Shown here in pieces: positions 53,970 to 63,719 of a stretch of 64,000 bases of DNA. Origin of the DNA: Pseudoips prasinana (lineage: Eukaryota > Arthropoda > Insecta > Lepidoptera > Nolidae); the NCBI GenBank assembly GCA_951640165.1, contig OX621255.1:31284001-31348000 (forward strand), in the 5' to 3' direction. The position numbers were made by a program, and so were the translations under genes. Every line of letters begins with the position of its first letter. Within the stretch, counting starts at the first letter, position 1. The notes under the pieces are model-generated. The model was not told the DNA's origin and did no database searches. It saw only the letters and a list, made by a program, of their open reading frames with translations.

Positions 53970-53985
53970 CTGACACACAGATCAT
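53155..53985 (-). CDS. LINE reverse transcriptase C-terminal half
   Basis: Open frame of 276 codons. The first 5-6 residues derive from SINE-A; element sequence starts at DEYKLECGVRQGG. Motifs: GVRQGGLSSPVLFNIYVNQL, NNISYADDMVLLSPS (catalytic YADD), LQYNSKKSEILIFK and FKYLGHIV. Then come a basic stretch (ERRALAVRANMLARRFARC) and the thumb-like C-terminus. No stops, so it is young but far from complete. Clade uncertain. Confidence 0.8.
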   Translation of the reverse strand: MICVSDEYKLECGVRQGGLSSPVLFNIYVNQLVERLSSTHVGCHIDDTCFNNISYADDMVLLSPSISGLRKLLSICEKYAEAHGLQYNSKKSEILIFKSGRQQPTHVPPVFLNGIALKQVQKFKYLGHIVTSDLKDDEDIERERRALAVRANMLARRFARCTREVKVTLFKAYCQSFYSSGLWVRYTQRAYRALRTQYNNAFRMLLGLPWRCSASGMFAEARTDGFQAIMRKKAASLLTRMRGSNNSILNAIAVRFDCPFQNHWVMTCVGVASHSK

Positions 53986-54051
53986 CCTAGCCCCAAACTA
54001 AGCAAAGCTTGTACTATGGGTACCAGGCGACGATATACATACTTATTGTAA

Positions 54052-54412
54052 TACATACATACATACATACACTCACGCCTGTCTCCCAGAGGGGTAGGCA
54101 GAGACAACGGACTTCCATTTGTCACGATCCTTGCACACCTCATTCGCTTCGTTTACTGACATTATATTCTTCATACATGCTCGCCGGTTTAGGGTACTTC
54201 TGACCTGACCTTTCCTAAGTACGTCTCCAATTTGATCAGAGAATGTTCTACGAGGTCTTCCCCTTCCGGTTGTACCATTCACACAGGCCAGGTATACTTC
54301 TTTTGTCAGTCTTCTTTCATTCATCCTTTCTAAATGACCAAACCATCTCAGCATACCTTTTTCAATATTTGTGACTACATCCTCTTTCACACCACAACGC
54401 TCTCTTATATCA
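54052..54412 (-). pseudogene. LINE C-terminal tail
   Basis: Frame 54390-54073 reads [20 protein letters not shown] then [39 protein letters not shown]. The frame is open to a (TATG)n tail on the minus strand. Related copies at 36300 and 47056 and a fragment at 19285. Confidence 0.75.
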
Positions 54413-54529
54413 GTATTGTAATATATGTAGGTAATTTTAGAATAAGTTACAAATATAATGTGGGTAGTGCCGCGCCATTGCTTTTTGTATCGGGCAGTCT
54501 GAATACACGTACAGCAGCGTATTGACTTG

Positions 54530-55935
54530 TTTTATTGGAAATACTGTATCCCAGTATTCCAGTCTTCCCGGTATACGTCACTTATATACATTGATAAATG
54601 GACCAGGACCTCTAAAGTAGTTGTTAATGGGCATTCCTCACATCCTTCCCGAACATTATCAGGCTGCCCTCAGGGCTCACACTTAGCCCAATATTATTCA
54701 ACATTTTCATGAATAATATAACAGAATGTTTCAAGCATAGCAAATACTTTTTATATGCCGACGATCTTAAAATCGCCCGCTCCTTCTTTATTACAAGAAG
54801 ACATTGATAAACCTGAACGTGATAATCATGACAAGACATTGAACATAGACAAATGCTACCATATTAAGTTTCACAGAAATGCTTCAGTACTAGCAACCAA
54901 ATACCTGATTGCGGGCCATGAGCTGAAAAAAGTTAGTGAAGTTTGGGATCTTGGCATAATCTTTGACGAGAAATTGAAATTCAATATACACATAGACCAA
55001 ATGACCATTTTGTTTTAAGAAATTGTCGAAACTTCAAAAGACCCTCCACTAAATCACCGAATACTGCTCTAACATATGGAACCCATTGTACGATATATTA
55101 AAAAAAATATTGAGAAAATACAAAAAAAAATTATTTGGCACCTACGCTACAGCTGTAATCTGGCTAAAAAAACTGCCAAGTTACTCCGATCGAGTTAGGT
55201 ATTTTAAGATGACTTCTCTGGAAAACCGAAAAAGGCTGCTGGACCACATGTTTCTGTTCAGACTTTTTAATGGCGAAATAGACTGTCCGCACCTAGTCTC
55301 TGAACTTAATATAAATGCTCCATATAAAAATCCCAGATTTAAAAGTTACAAATTGTTCCACATAAAACCTTATAAAACTAATTTAGGAAAGAACCACCCA
55401 GTCAAAAGGCTCCCGACTCAGTATAATAATGACGCTCAAAACTGTTTTTTTGACATACTCTCTGACACACTTAGCCAATTTAAGGAAAAGATTGTGACAT
55501 ACCAGCGTGCATAAGACTTTTCTCTCATATTATATTATTTCAATTTAATTTCAATTCAATTCAATGTTTTTTGTTTTCATGTAATTATGCGATTATTTTT
55601 GGTATTTAAGCTTTATCCTTCCACTATTATTTTATTGTATGTTATTTTTTATATAGCTATTAATGTTAATAATTGTGTTATGTTCTGTAGTTTAATATTT
55701 GTCCGTGTTCTGCTTTTCATGTTACTTTTTGTCTCGTTTCGATGTTTATTGTTTATGGCTTGTTTTTGTAATTAGTGCAAGTTTTTAATTAATTTATTGT
55801 ACTTAACTTTAATGTAATAATGTAAAATTTTAATGCTGTGGTCGTCTTTAAGTGTTGCAGCACTATTGTTTTTAAGTATGTACGTGTCTTATAACTGCAT
55901 GAGTGTATGTAACGTTGACGATCCTTAAATAAATA
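54530..55935 (+). pseudogene. Decayed Jockey/CR1-type LINE
   Basis: Pieces of RT in different phases: SGCPQGSHLA (54655), FADD-equivalent YADDLKIA near 54755 in another phase, KKVSEVWDLGIIFDEKLKF (54920), then YATAVIWLKKLPSYSDRVRY and LLDHMFLFRLFNGEIDCP (55150-55280). Stops and frameshifts break it several times. The tail ends AACGTTGACGATCCTTAAAT with (AAAT)n at about 55925. Confidence 0.75.
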
Positions 55936-55937
55936 AA

Positions 55938-56070
55938 AAATACTTAAATACATAGGTAACATCCATTACTCAGAAATAAATTTTAATATTCGTGCTCATC
56001 ACACAAATCTTTGCACTTACCGGGATTCAAACCCAGGACCAGCTTCGGCAACTAGGCTGCGGGGACCGTC
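55938..56070 (-). mobile_element. SINE-A, tail truncated
   Basis: ATAGGTAACATCCATTACTC, CTTACCGGGATTCAAACCCA and CTAGGCTGCGGGGACCGTC. Confidence 0.82.
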
Positions 56071-56479
56071 AAAATCCATTTCACTTAGTCGTATACATAG
56101 TAACATGCTAATATTTAAAGAATTAATTACTATGGTTGGTCCTTTTATTCTGCTACTGTTTAAAATGTACTGTCTAACAATCATATTTTTAGCTTGTTTG
56201 TAAAGTCCCAAGTGTAAGTTCCTGAACATTATCATACAATTCATTAAATATATGTACGTCCACGTTAGGGTATCCCATCATGCAGGTACCAAATTTCAGG
56301 TGCAATATTAAAAAAAAGATTAATTATGTAATAATATTTATTTTATTTGGCAACCCTACTCGGTTACTCGTTATTTACTATTGAGTGTACGCCTTACAAT
56401 TTTTCCACGGAACTAATTTGTGAGTGGTAAGTTTTCAATGCATCCGGAAAATTACAGCCAATTTATTCAGCGGAGGGAG
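56071..56479. other. No gene recognised
   Basis: Unassigned AT-rich sequence immediately outside the inverted duplication. Confidence 0.4.
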
Positions 56480-56641
56480 AAGTATTACCAATATTTCATC
56501 GAATGAGAAATTGATTTAGGTACTACATTGAAAGAAAGTAAATAAAAGTTAATGTAACAGTTAGTTTAATAATATCAAAAATGGTTGATTGCGGTTGTGT
56601 GTTGAATATCGAAAGTTGTGTATTGTGTTGTTGGTTTGTCA

Positions 56642-56810
56642 TCTACTATATAAAAATAAGTCGGGGTTTCCTTCCTGACGCTGTAACTCCAGAACGCACG
56701 AACCGATTTCCACGGTTTTGCATTCGTTGGAAAGGTCTCGGGCTCCGTGAGGTTTATCGCAAAGAAAATTTATAAAATTTAACGCGGGTAACACCGCGGG
56801 GCACAGCTAG
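56642..56810 (+). mobile_element. Short Helitron, 169 bp, present only in left arm
   Basis: TCTACTATATAAAAATAAG to GGGGCACAGCTAG between A56641 and T56811. Stem CGCGG(GTAACA)CCGCG near the 3' end. The right arm at 63245-63246 has the unoccupied AT. Confidence 0.92.
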
Positions 56811-57089
56811 TAATTGATAAATTTATGTGCATACGCAAGTTAATTTCTGAACTTAATCAAATTTGCTTGCGTTGAGTAAATTCCCAGAACGTATATTTGG
56901 TCTTGACCGGAACCAGGAGTTACTTTTCATGCCAAAGTACATGTGGTCAATTCAGTTGGCTTAATGACTGTAGATTTTTTTGCTATGCGTAATACACCTA
57001 TAAATTATCACTTTGACATTCATTTAAAGTAACTTGGAAGATATTGCTCGTAGCATTAAAGTCGCCATTTGTGCAATCTTGGTAATCAT

Positions 57090-57445
57090 CATATAGGCCG
57101 AAAGTTGTTAGATATTGACCTCCACAAAAGATCTCCACGATTACCGGTCTTGCGCTACGCACATCAAAATGTTTCCATTGATTCTCACAACCATTTCATC
57201 ATAGTAATTCTTCGGGCTATGTCGGTTACTGACAGCATCCGTTCCGCGGAAAACACCGAGCATAGCCCAATCCATTTATGAGGGCTATAGTAAGCGACCA
57301 CGTCTTTTTTCGGGGAGACATCACAGACAACACACACTGGACGAAGACTTAAGACACAGCGGTGTTCGGAACTCCTCCGCCTCCCAAAGGCTGTGAAACT
57401 GAGCCCAGAAGTAATTGTGAAAGCTAACTTGTAATTCCATAAATA
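57090..57445 (-). mobile_element. Decayed RTE 3' fragment (left arm)
   Basis: TTCTTCGGGCTATGTCGGTT, GTAAGCGACCACGTCTTTTT and the tail AAAGATCTCCACGATTACCG correspond to 51240-51660 in reverse, heavily diverged. Confidence 0.6.
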
Positions 57446-57489
57446 CATTCAGATTATTGACTAAATCTTTTTAAAGTCTATGTCAATAA

Positions 57490-57745
57490 AATGGTTTTCA
57501 TCATCAAATCATTAAGTCAGCCTAATGGCGTCCACTGCTGGATAAAGGTCTCTCCGAAAGATATCCACAATAAAGTTTTGTCCATAATTTGGAGGTATTG
57601 CTATAATCGCCACGTTTGGCAGACGGGTTGCGATCGCAGTATGATGGTCATAGTACTCAGAGAGACGCTACTCCAATCTCTGAGAGATATTCCCTTGGAT
57701 CGACGCCACGGGATGAAATTAATTATAAGGGTCCATTGTTTTTCT
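57490..57745 (-). mobile_element. RTE-derived non-autonomous element, copy 3 (left arm)
   Basis: GGCGTCCACTGCTGGATAAA (RTE 3' end), GCCACGTTTGGCAGACGGGT and ATATTCCCTTGGATCGACGC (RTE 5'UTR complement). The partner in the right arm at 62340-62540 has lost about 95 bp. Confidence 0.72.
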
Positions 57746-57799
57746 ACGAACCCCAAAACGGATGTGAGATACAATTCAAATAATACCATTTAAGCTAAA

Positions 57800-58070
57800 T
57801 TAAAGACAAACAAGAACTAAATTTACATCTATTTTCACCCTTTTATACAACCCTTAGTCATATCTACTTATCAAGCCCGTATCAACCATTAGGTCATGTC
57901 ACGAGCTTCACTGGGTCAAGGTCAAAAGTCCCTTAGCGATGACGACGCTCTAAAATAAATGGATTTTTAAATTTGCTATCACACTCTACTGTCACAGTAA
58001 AACTAAGAGCTGTGGAGTTAGAACTGGTGTTATTTTTAAGGCAAATAGTAAAAGCTTGAAGTATCTTTAA
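57800..58070. other. No gene recognised, duplicated in right arm
   Basis: Unique-looking DNA also present inverted at 62040-62330 with few differences. Confidence 0.5.
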
Positions 58071-58071
58071 A

Positions 58072-58322
58072 TATAATAATAATATCCTGGGACATTATTT
58101 ACACACGACCATCTGATCCCAAACTAAACAGAGCTTGTACTATGGAAACAAGATAACTGATATAATACTTTTCTTTTGTAAAAACATACTTATATAGATA
58201 ATTACACCCAGACTCAGGACAAACAGACATGTTCATGCACACAAATATCTGTACTCGGTGGGAATCGAACCCACGACCTCCGTCGTGAAAAGCAAGCATT
58301 AGCCAACCACGCCAAGTAGTTC
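58072..58322 (-). mobile_element. SINE-B, full-length (left arm)
   Basis: ATATCCTGGGACATTATTTA through GTGGGAATCGAACCCACG (B-box complement) to GCCAACCACGCC. Its inverted partner is at 61783-62035. Confidence 0.88.
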
Positions 58323-58509
58323 AAGTACGTTTCAAATTTTATTCTTTTATATTCAGAAAACAGTGGAAATAATTATATTTTATAAACACAGAGCCTACTA
58401 CCAACTTTTACTTATAACAACTAAAAATATCAAAACCGCTCTTTAACAACAACTGGGATATCAACCAGGAAAAACAAAAACGAACAGAGAAATGGTTTTT
58501 GTAGTCGGC

Positions 58510-58800
58510 GAATAACATTTTCTAGTGGTAGCGCGTTCAAACGCAGATAAGGGAGTCCCGGGTTCACATCCCGCGTCGGTAAAGAGAAATTTCTCAGTAT
58601 TAGCCCGGAATCTGCTAGTTGGTAGTGTTTATATACTCCGTGCCTCGGAGAGCACGTAAAGCCGTCGGTCATGAACCTGTTCTCTTTTTGGTCGTGTCGC
58701 TAGTCATTCCTTCCAGATCATGGGAGAGATGGAATAGAGAGTGCCTCTATTATTGCCACTATTTCTCACCGCTTGCTGCGGTTAAGCGCCTTGTTTTTTT
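58510..58800 (+). mobile_element. SINE-D-like element (left arm)
   Basis: AGTGGTAGCGCGTTCAAACG head with B-box GGGTTCACATCCC, and body GCCTCGGAGAGCACGTAAAG. The partner at 61331-61590 is almost identical. The sequence GCGCTT/CACCGCTTGC near 58770 is the empty target of the Transib-like insertion. Confidence 0.75.
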
Positions 58801-58996
58801 TTGACGAGGCAGGAGGACAAACTTGTTTTGTTATATAACAATTTTGTTTTTAATGTAACTATTCCTTGTTCTCATATATATAAATCAAACTTATTTACTA
58901 ACATAAAGAACATGTAACACCGCCAATTTTCCGACTCCGGGCCGAAACTAAATATTTTGCTTAGCTGGCTCGAGCAGGGCTTTGACTTCATTATAT

Positions 58997-59554
58997 CATT
59001 TTCTGTGATCGAATGTGCCACCGCGAGAGACCTAGACCAAACCAATGGAACAGTCCTGAAACAACACCAAATAATTATAGTTCATGTAATTTTAGATGCC
59101 TTTTCCGGGCTGGTCAAATAGACGGAACGCGGCATTTCGGTTGGTTTGACCATACAATGCAATGTACATACCGCAGATACCATACAAGCCAACATTTTTA
59201 CAAGCCAAGAAATTATACCTAATAAAAAATATTACCAGAACTCTAGAATTTAAACCCAATGCCCCAGATGAAAAAAAAAGCATAACAATTTTCATAAATG
59301 AAATACTACCCCACTTCTTGTATGTGTGGCGCATCGGTTAGTAAGCCGCCTCGCCACTTCGTGTCGGTTTGATTCCCGCGCAGGACAACTATTTGTGTGA
59401 CCCATAAATAGTGGTTCAGAGTCTGTATGCACTTTTTGCACGTGCATTATAAGTTTGTAAAGTAACCCGTGACACAGAAATTAAATTACCTAATGAAGGC
59501 GTTGTCTCTTTTAAATACTGTGTGCCGAGTCCAACATAAATTAATTACCTACGT
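58997..59554. other. Spacer of the inverted duplication, with SINE-C
   Basis: 58997-59319 has no recognised gene. 59320-59515 is a plus-strand SINE-C (GTATGTGTGGCGCATCGGTT, TGTGACCCATAAATAGTGGT). Confidence 0.6.
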
Positions 59555-59832
59555 GAGCCACCCGTTAGAGATTTTCATTTGTTCTCAGAATAACGTAATT
59601 TGGTTATTTATTCCCACCCGTACTTACGTACGTACACTTTATTGCATAAGAATATAAACGCCTAGAACATTATTTTGCATTGGCGGCCTTATCACTAAAA
59701 ACCATCTCTTCCAGGCCTATTTGCGTTGGATGGACCAGAATTTAATATCAATGGATATTGGTAGCAAAAGGTGTACGTATTTATACGTAAGAATAATACT
59801 TATATACAGTACTGTATACATACATACACAAC

Positions 59833-59848
<16 letters not shown>
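59555..59848 (+). repeat. Direct repeat D, copy 1
   Basis: GAGCCACCCGTTAGAGATTT to ACAACATATATACATATAT. By eye identical to 63409-63700. Confidence 0.92.

Positions 59849-59868
<20 letters not shown>
59840..59868. repeat. (AT)n at the inversion junction
   Basis: AT repeat linking direct repeat D to the right arm; the arm's own edge reads ATATAATGAAG, giving microhomology. Confidence 0.8.
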
Positions 59869-59869
<1 letters not shown>

Positions 59870-60089
59870 GAAGTCAAAGCCCTGCTCGAGCCAGCTAAGC
59901 AAAATATCTAGTTTCGGCCCGGAGTCGGAAAATTGGCGGTGTTACATGTTCTTTATGTTAGTAAATAAGTTTGATTTATATATATGAGAACAAGGAATAG
60001 TTACATTAAAAACAAAATTGTTATATAACAAAACAAGTTTGTCCTCCTGCCTCGTCAAAAAAAAACAAGGCGCTTAACCGCAGCAAGCG

Positions 60090-61325
60090 CACAGTGGTTC
60101 GTGTAGAACAAGCTAGCTGGACAATATTATTTGTTTCGATTTTTATTTATAAATGAGGTTATTAAGCAAAGATATAAGGGTCATAATACTATTTGAGGTC
60201 CATTGGTCGTTTGAGCAGGTATAGTGAAATAAAAACACAATATTTTTTTAAACAATTTTATAAATAAATTTAACTATAAATGTAACTATAAAATCTAATA
60301 TCAGATACATAAAATACCTACTTAAAAACTAAATCGATCACTCATCATCACTATCATCAGATGAATCATCCATTGAATAGTCATGATCATGAGTGGCAGA
60401 ACTATGAAAACTAGAAACTATATTAACATTTTGTTCCTTAAAGCTAGGTTGAACTAATAAATCTAGGACTTCGATAGGGAATGAACCTATTTTCTTCCGG
60501 GGAATTTCTCTTAAACCATTTATTACAGGGTCAGATGTTATCAATAACATATTAAGTAAATCTCTATTCGTAGCTATTCTTTGCACAGCTGCTATTTCTT
60601 GCACAGCTGCTCCACTTTTCAGCCAATTTTGAAGAATATTTTGAGATGATGACCTTGACGTCTCTCAGGGACTGCTCCGTAACACCATCAAAGTCATGTC
60701 TCAAAGATATAAACCGAAAGAGCTCCACGTTTCGCGTTTCCTTCGGGTGTTTTAGCCATTCTTCAAAAAAGTCCATTTTTGAGACGGTGAAAACTGTTTA
60801 AAGAAAAAAAAAGAAAAAAATTAGTTGTGCAAATAATTCGCAATATTTTTTTCTACTAATTACTACTAGATACTTGTGAGAATCATATAAAATAGATTTT
60901 ACAGAGTGGACATGAGTGGACATGTAATATTTTGACTATTGAATTCAAAAATATGGGTGAAAAAGTCCACTTTTATCGAAACATTTAATTTAATAAAATT
61001 AAATAATGAAGATCCTGTGATAAAAAATAACTAAAACAAAACTACTTACCCTTATGTACACAATCCATCACAAAAACACTATCACAAATTTCTTTTAGTG
61101 ACTTAAAATAATGTTAACAATATGGTGTAAAAATGCAAATGAATGCACTTTGAATTATCAACACTTTATATACTTACCTTAATGACGGGCCTAATGAGGG
61201 TAATTACGAAAATTAATAGATGTATTCCTTAATGTATAGGGCTAATGAGTTCATCTTAATAATTAACTATTAGGAATTGAAGAGTTGTTTTTGTCCAGCT
61301 AGTTTGTTCTACGCGAATCACAGTG
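60090..61325 (-). mobile_element. Transib-like DNA transposon with 5-bp AAGCG duplication
   Basis: Termini read inward: left CACAGTGGTTCGTGTAGAAC, right CACTGTGATTCGCGTAGAAC, continuing matched for about 35 bp to CTAGCTGGACAA. AAGCG is duplicated at 60085-60089 and 61326-61330; the left arm has one copy (58770-58774, inverted). CAC-W-R-TG termini with 5-bp GC-rich duplications are the Transib pattern, the transposon group related to RAG1. No DDE transposase is visible in 1.2 kb, so it is non-autonomous or carries unrelated cargo. Confidence 0.8.
60338..61068 (-). CDS. Unrecognised two-exon gene inside the Transib-like element
   Basis: Exon 1 (61068-61050) begins ATG and reads MDCVHK plus one base. 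It is followed by GTAAGT (61049-61044). The intron of 256 bp ends in a long pyrimidine tract and TTTAAACAG (60794). Exon 2 from 60793 joins in phase as VFTVSKMDFFEEWLKHPKE and continues LFRFISLRHDFDGVTEQ to a stop at 60564. An overlapping phase, 60604-60338, reads EIAAVQRIATNRDLLNMLL and ends in an acidic tail MDDSSDDSDDE. A single frameshift or second splice near 60600-60660 would join them. No domain recognised. It could be a remnant of a transposase N-terminus, an accessory protein or captured host sequence. The splice sites are seen directly; expression is inference. Confidence 0.5.
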
Positions 61326-61330
61326 AAGCG

Positions 61331-61590
61331 GTGAGAAATAGTGGCAATAATAGAGGCACTCTCTATTCCATCTCTCCCATGATCTGGAAGGAATGACTAG
61401 CGACACGACCAAAAAGAGAACAGGTTCATGACCGACGGCTTTACGTGCTCTCCGAGGCACGGAGTATATAAACACTACCAACTAGCAGATTCCGGGCTAA
61501 TACTGAGAAATTTCTCTTTACCGACGCGGGATGTGAACCCGGGACTCCCTTATCTGCGTTTGAACGCGCTACCACTAGAAAATGTTATTC
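61331..61590 (-). mobile_element. SINE-D-like element (right arm)
   Basis: Complement of 58510-58770: GCTCTCCGAGGCACGGAGTA and GGATGTGAACCCGGGACTCC. The Transib-like element inserted in its tail. Confidence 0.78.
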
Positions 61591-61782
61591 GCCGACTACA
61601 AAAACCATTTCTCTGTTCGTTTTTGTTTTTCCTGGTTGATATCCCAGTTGTTGTTAAAGAGCGGTTTTGATATTTTTAGTTGTTATAAGTAAAAGTTGGT
61701 AGTAGGCTCTGTGTTTATAAAATATAATTATTTCCACTGTTTTCTGAATATAAAAGAATAAAATTTGAAACGTACTTGAACT

Positions 61783-62037
61783 ACTTGGCGTGGTTGGCAA
61801 ATGCTTGCTTTTCACGACGGAGGTCGTGGGTTCGATTCCCACCGAGTACAGATATTTGTGTGCATGAACATGTCTGTTTGTCCTGAGTCTGGGTGTAATT
61901 ATCTATATAAGTATGTTTTTACAAAAGAAAAGTATTATATCAGTTATCTTGTTTCCATAGTACAAGCTCTGTTTAGTTTGGGATCAGATGGTCGTGTGTA
62001 AATAATGTCCCAGGATATTATTATTATATTTAAAGAT
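61783..62037 (+). mobile_element. SINE-B, full-length (right arm)
   Basis: TTGGCGTGGTTGGCAAATGC head, GTGGGTTCGATTCCCACC B-box and GTCCCAGGATATTATTATTA tail. The 66-residue shadow translation is identical in both arms. Confidence 0.9.
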
Positions 62038-62039
62038 AC

Positions 62040-62335
62040 TTCAAGCTTTTACTATTTGCCTTAAAAATAACACCAGTTCTAACTCCACAGCTCTTAGTTT
62101 TACTGTGACAGTAGAGTGTGATAGCAAATTTAAAAATCCATTTATTTTAGAGCGTCGTCATCGCTAAGGGACTTTTGACCTTGACCCAGTGAAGCTCGTG
62201 ACATGACCTAATGGTTGATACGGGCTTGATAAGTAGATATGACTAAGGGTTGTATAAAAGGGTGAAAATGGATGTAAATTTAGTTCTTGTTTGTCTTTAA
62301 TTTAGCTTAAATGGTATTAATATTAGAATTGTAAC
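62040..62335. other. No gene recognised, partner of 57800-58070
   Basis: Unassigned duplicated DNA. Confidence 0.5.
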
Positions 62336-62339
62336 TCAC

Positions 62340-62545
62340 ATCCGTTTTGGGGTTCGTAGAAAAACAATGGATCCTTATAATTAATTTCATCCCATGGGCG
62401 GCGTAAACCGTCTGCCAAGCGTAGCGATTAAGGCATATACCTCCAAATTATGGACACAACTTTATTGTGTATATATTTTGGGCGACCTATATTTTGCAGT
62501 GGGTGCAATTAGGCTGACTTAATGATTGGATGAGGAAAACCATTT
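62340..62545 (+). mobile_element. RTE-derived element, deleted copy (right arm)
   Basis: TTCATCCCATGGGCGGCGT joins directly to AAACCGTCTGCCAAGCGTAG; the left arm has about 95 bp more at this point. Confidence 0.68.
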
Positions 62546-62629
62546 ATAAAACGAAAATATTTTATAAAACGCTTTTGTCAATAATCTGAATATATTTATA
62601 GATTTACAAGTTAGCTTTCATAATTACTT

Positions 62630-62985
62630 CTGGGCACAATTTCACAGCCTTTGGGAGGCGGAGGAGTCCCGAATACTGTTGTGTCTTAAGTCTTCGTACA
62701 GTGTGTGTTGCCTGTGATGTCTTCCCGATAAAAGACGTGGTCGCTTACTACGGCCCTCATAAGAAGGTTTAAGGCCACTCAAAGAGCAATTGGGCTATGC
62801 TATGCGTTTTCCGCGGAACGGATTTCAGTAACAGACATAGCCCGAAGAATTACCAAGCTTATATAGTAGTGCGTGGCGCTGGAAACTTTGTGTTGTGGCT
62901 AGCGCATGACCGGTAATTGTGAAGATCCTGGAGAGGCCTATGTCCATCATTGGACGTCTTTCTGTAGATGATGATCGTACAAATG
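62630..62985 (+). mobile_element. Decayed RTE 3' fragment (right arm)
   Basis: TGTGTGTTGCCTGTGATGTC, GGCCACTCAAAGAGCAATTG and CCATCATTGGACGTCTTTCT correspond to 51260-51680. Partner of 57090-57445. Confidence 0.65.
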
Positions 62986-63408
62986 GCGGCCTTAATTTTA
63001 CGAGCAATATCTTCCAAGTTACTTTATATGAATGTCAAAGTGATATATTATGCATAGCAAAAAAGTCTACAGTCAATAAGCCAACTAAATTGACCACATG
63101 TAGGTACTTTGGCATGAAAAGTAAAACAGAAAAGAACTCCGGGTTCCGGTCAAGACCAAATATACTTTCTGGGAATTTACTCAACGCAAGCAAATTTGAT
63201 TAAGTTCAGGAATTAACTTGCGTATGCACATAAATTTATCAATTATGACAAACCAACAACACAATACACAACTTTCGATATTCAACACACAACCGCAATC
63301 AACCATTTTTGATATTATTAAACTAACTATTACATTAACTTTTATTTACTTTCTTTCAATGTAGTACCTAAATCAACTTCTCATTCGATGAAATATTGGT
63401 AATACTTA

Positions 63409-63700
63409 GAGCCACCCGTTAGAGATTTTCATTTGTTCTCAGAATAACGTAATTTGGTTATTTATTCCCACCCGTACTTACGTACGTACACTTTATTGCA
63501 TAAGAATATAAACGCCTAGAACATTATTTTGCATTGGCGGCCTTATCACTAAAAACCATCTCTTCCAGGCCTATTTGCGTTGGATGGACCAGAATTTAAT
63601 ATCAATGGATATTGGTAGCAAAAGGTGTACGTATTTATACGTAAGAATAATACTTATATACAGTACTGTATACATACATACACAACATATATACATATAT
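63409..63700 (+). repeat. Direct repeat D, copy 2
   Basis: Copy of 59555-59848 in the same orientation, directly after the right arm. It ends in ATATATGTATATAT then leaves the repeat at AAACCTAATT. Confidence 0.92.
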
Positions 63701-63719
63701 GTATATATATATATATATA

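Larger units (their letters stand above)
53042..54050 (-). mobile_element. SINE-A copy split by a LINE
   Basis: 53042-53067 (AATAATATCTAGGGACAAT) and 53970-54050 (GACACACAGATCATCCTAGC...ACGATATACATACTTATTG) are adjacent in intact SINE-A copies. The LINE at 53068-53969 lies between. Confidence 0.8.
56480..58996 (+). repeat. Left arm of large inverted duplication
   Basis: Reverse-complement match to 59863-63407 after removing one insertion from each side. The inner half (58072-58996) is almost identical; the outer half shows small indels and one deletion of about 95 bp in the right arm. Outer edge at AAGTATTACC (56480), inner edge at GACTTCATTATAT (58996). Confidence 0.92.
59863..63407 (-). 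repeat. Right arm of large inverted duplication
   Basis: Inverted copy of 56480-58996 enlarged by the 1,241-bp Transib-like insertion (with its duplication) at 60090-61330 and lacking the Helitron. 59868-60055 differs from its partner at only one base that I can see. Confidence 0.92.

Noticed and set aside
58619..58804. Small conserved genes repeated in both arms (61-80 codons)
   Set aside because: They lie inside SINE-D/SINE-B sequences; identity reflects the inverted duplication, not coding constraint.
60090..61325. hAT element because of CAGTG near the ends
   Set aside because: The duplication is 5 bp (shown by the empty site), not 8 bp, and the matched termini begin CAC rather than CAG.
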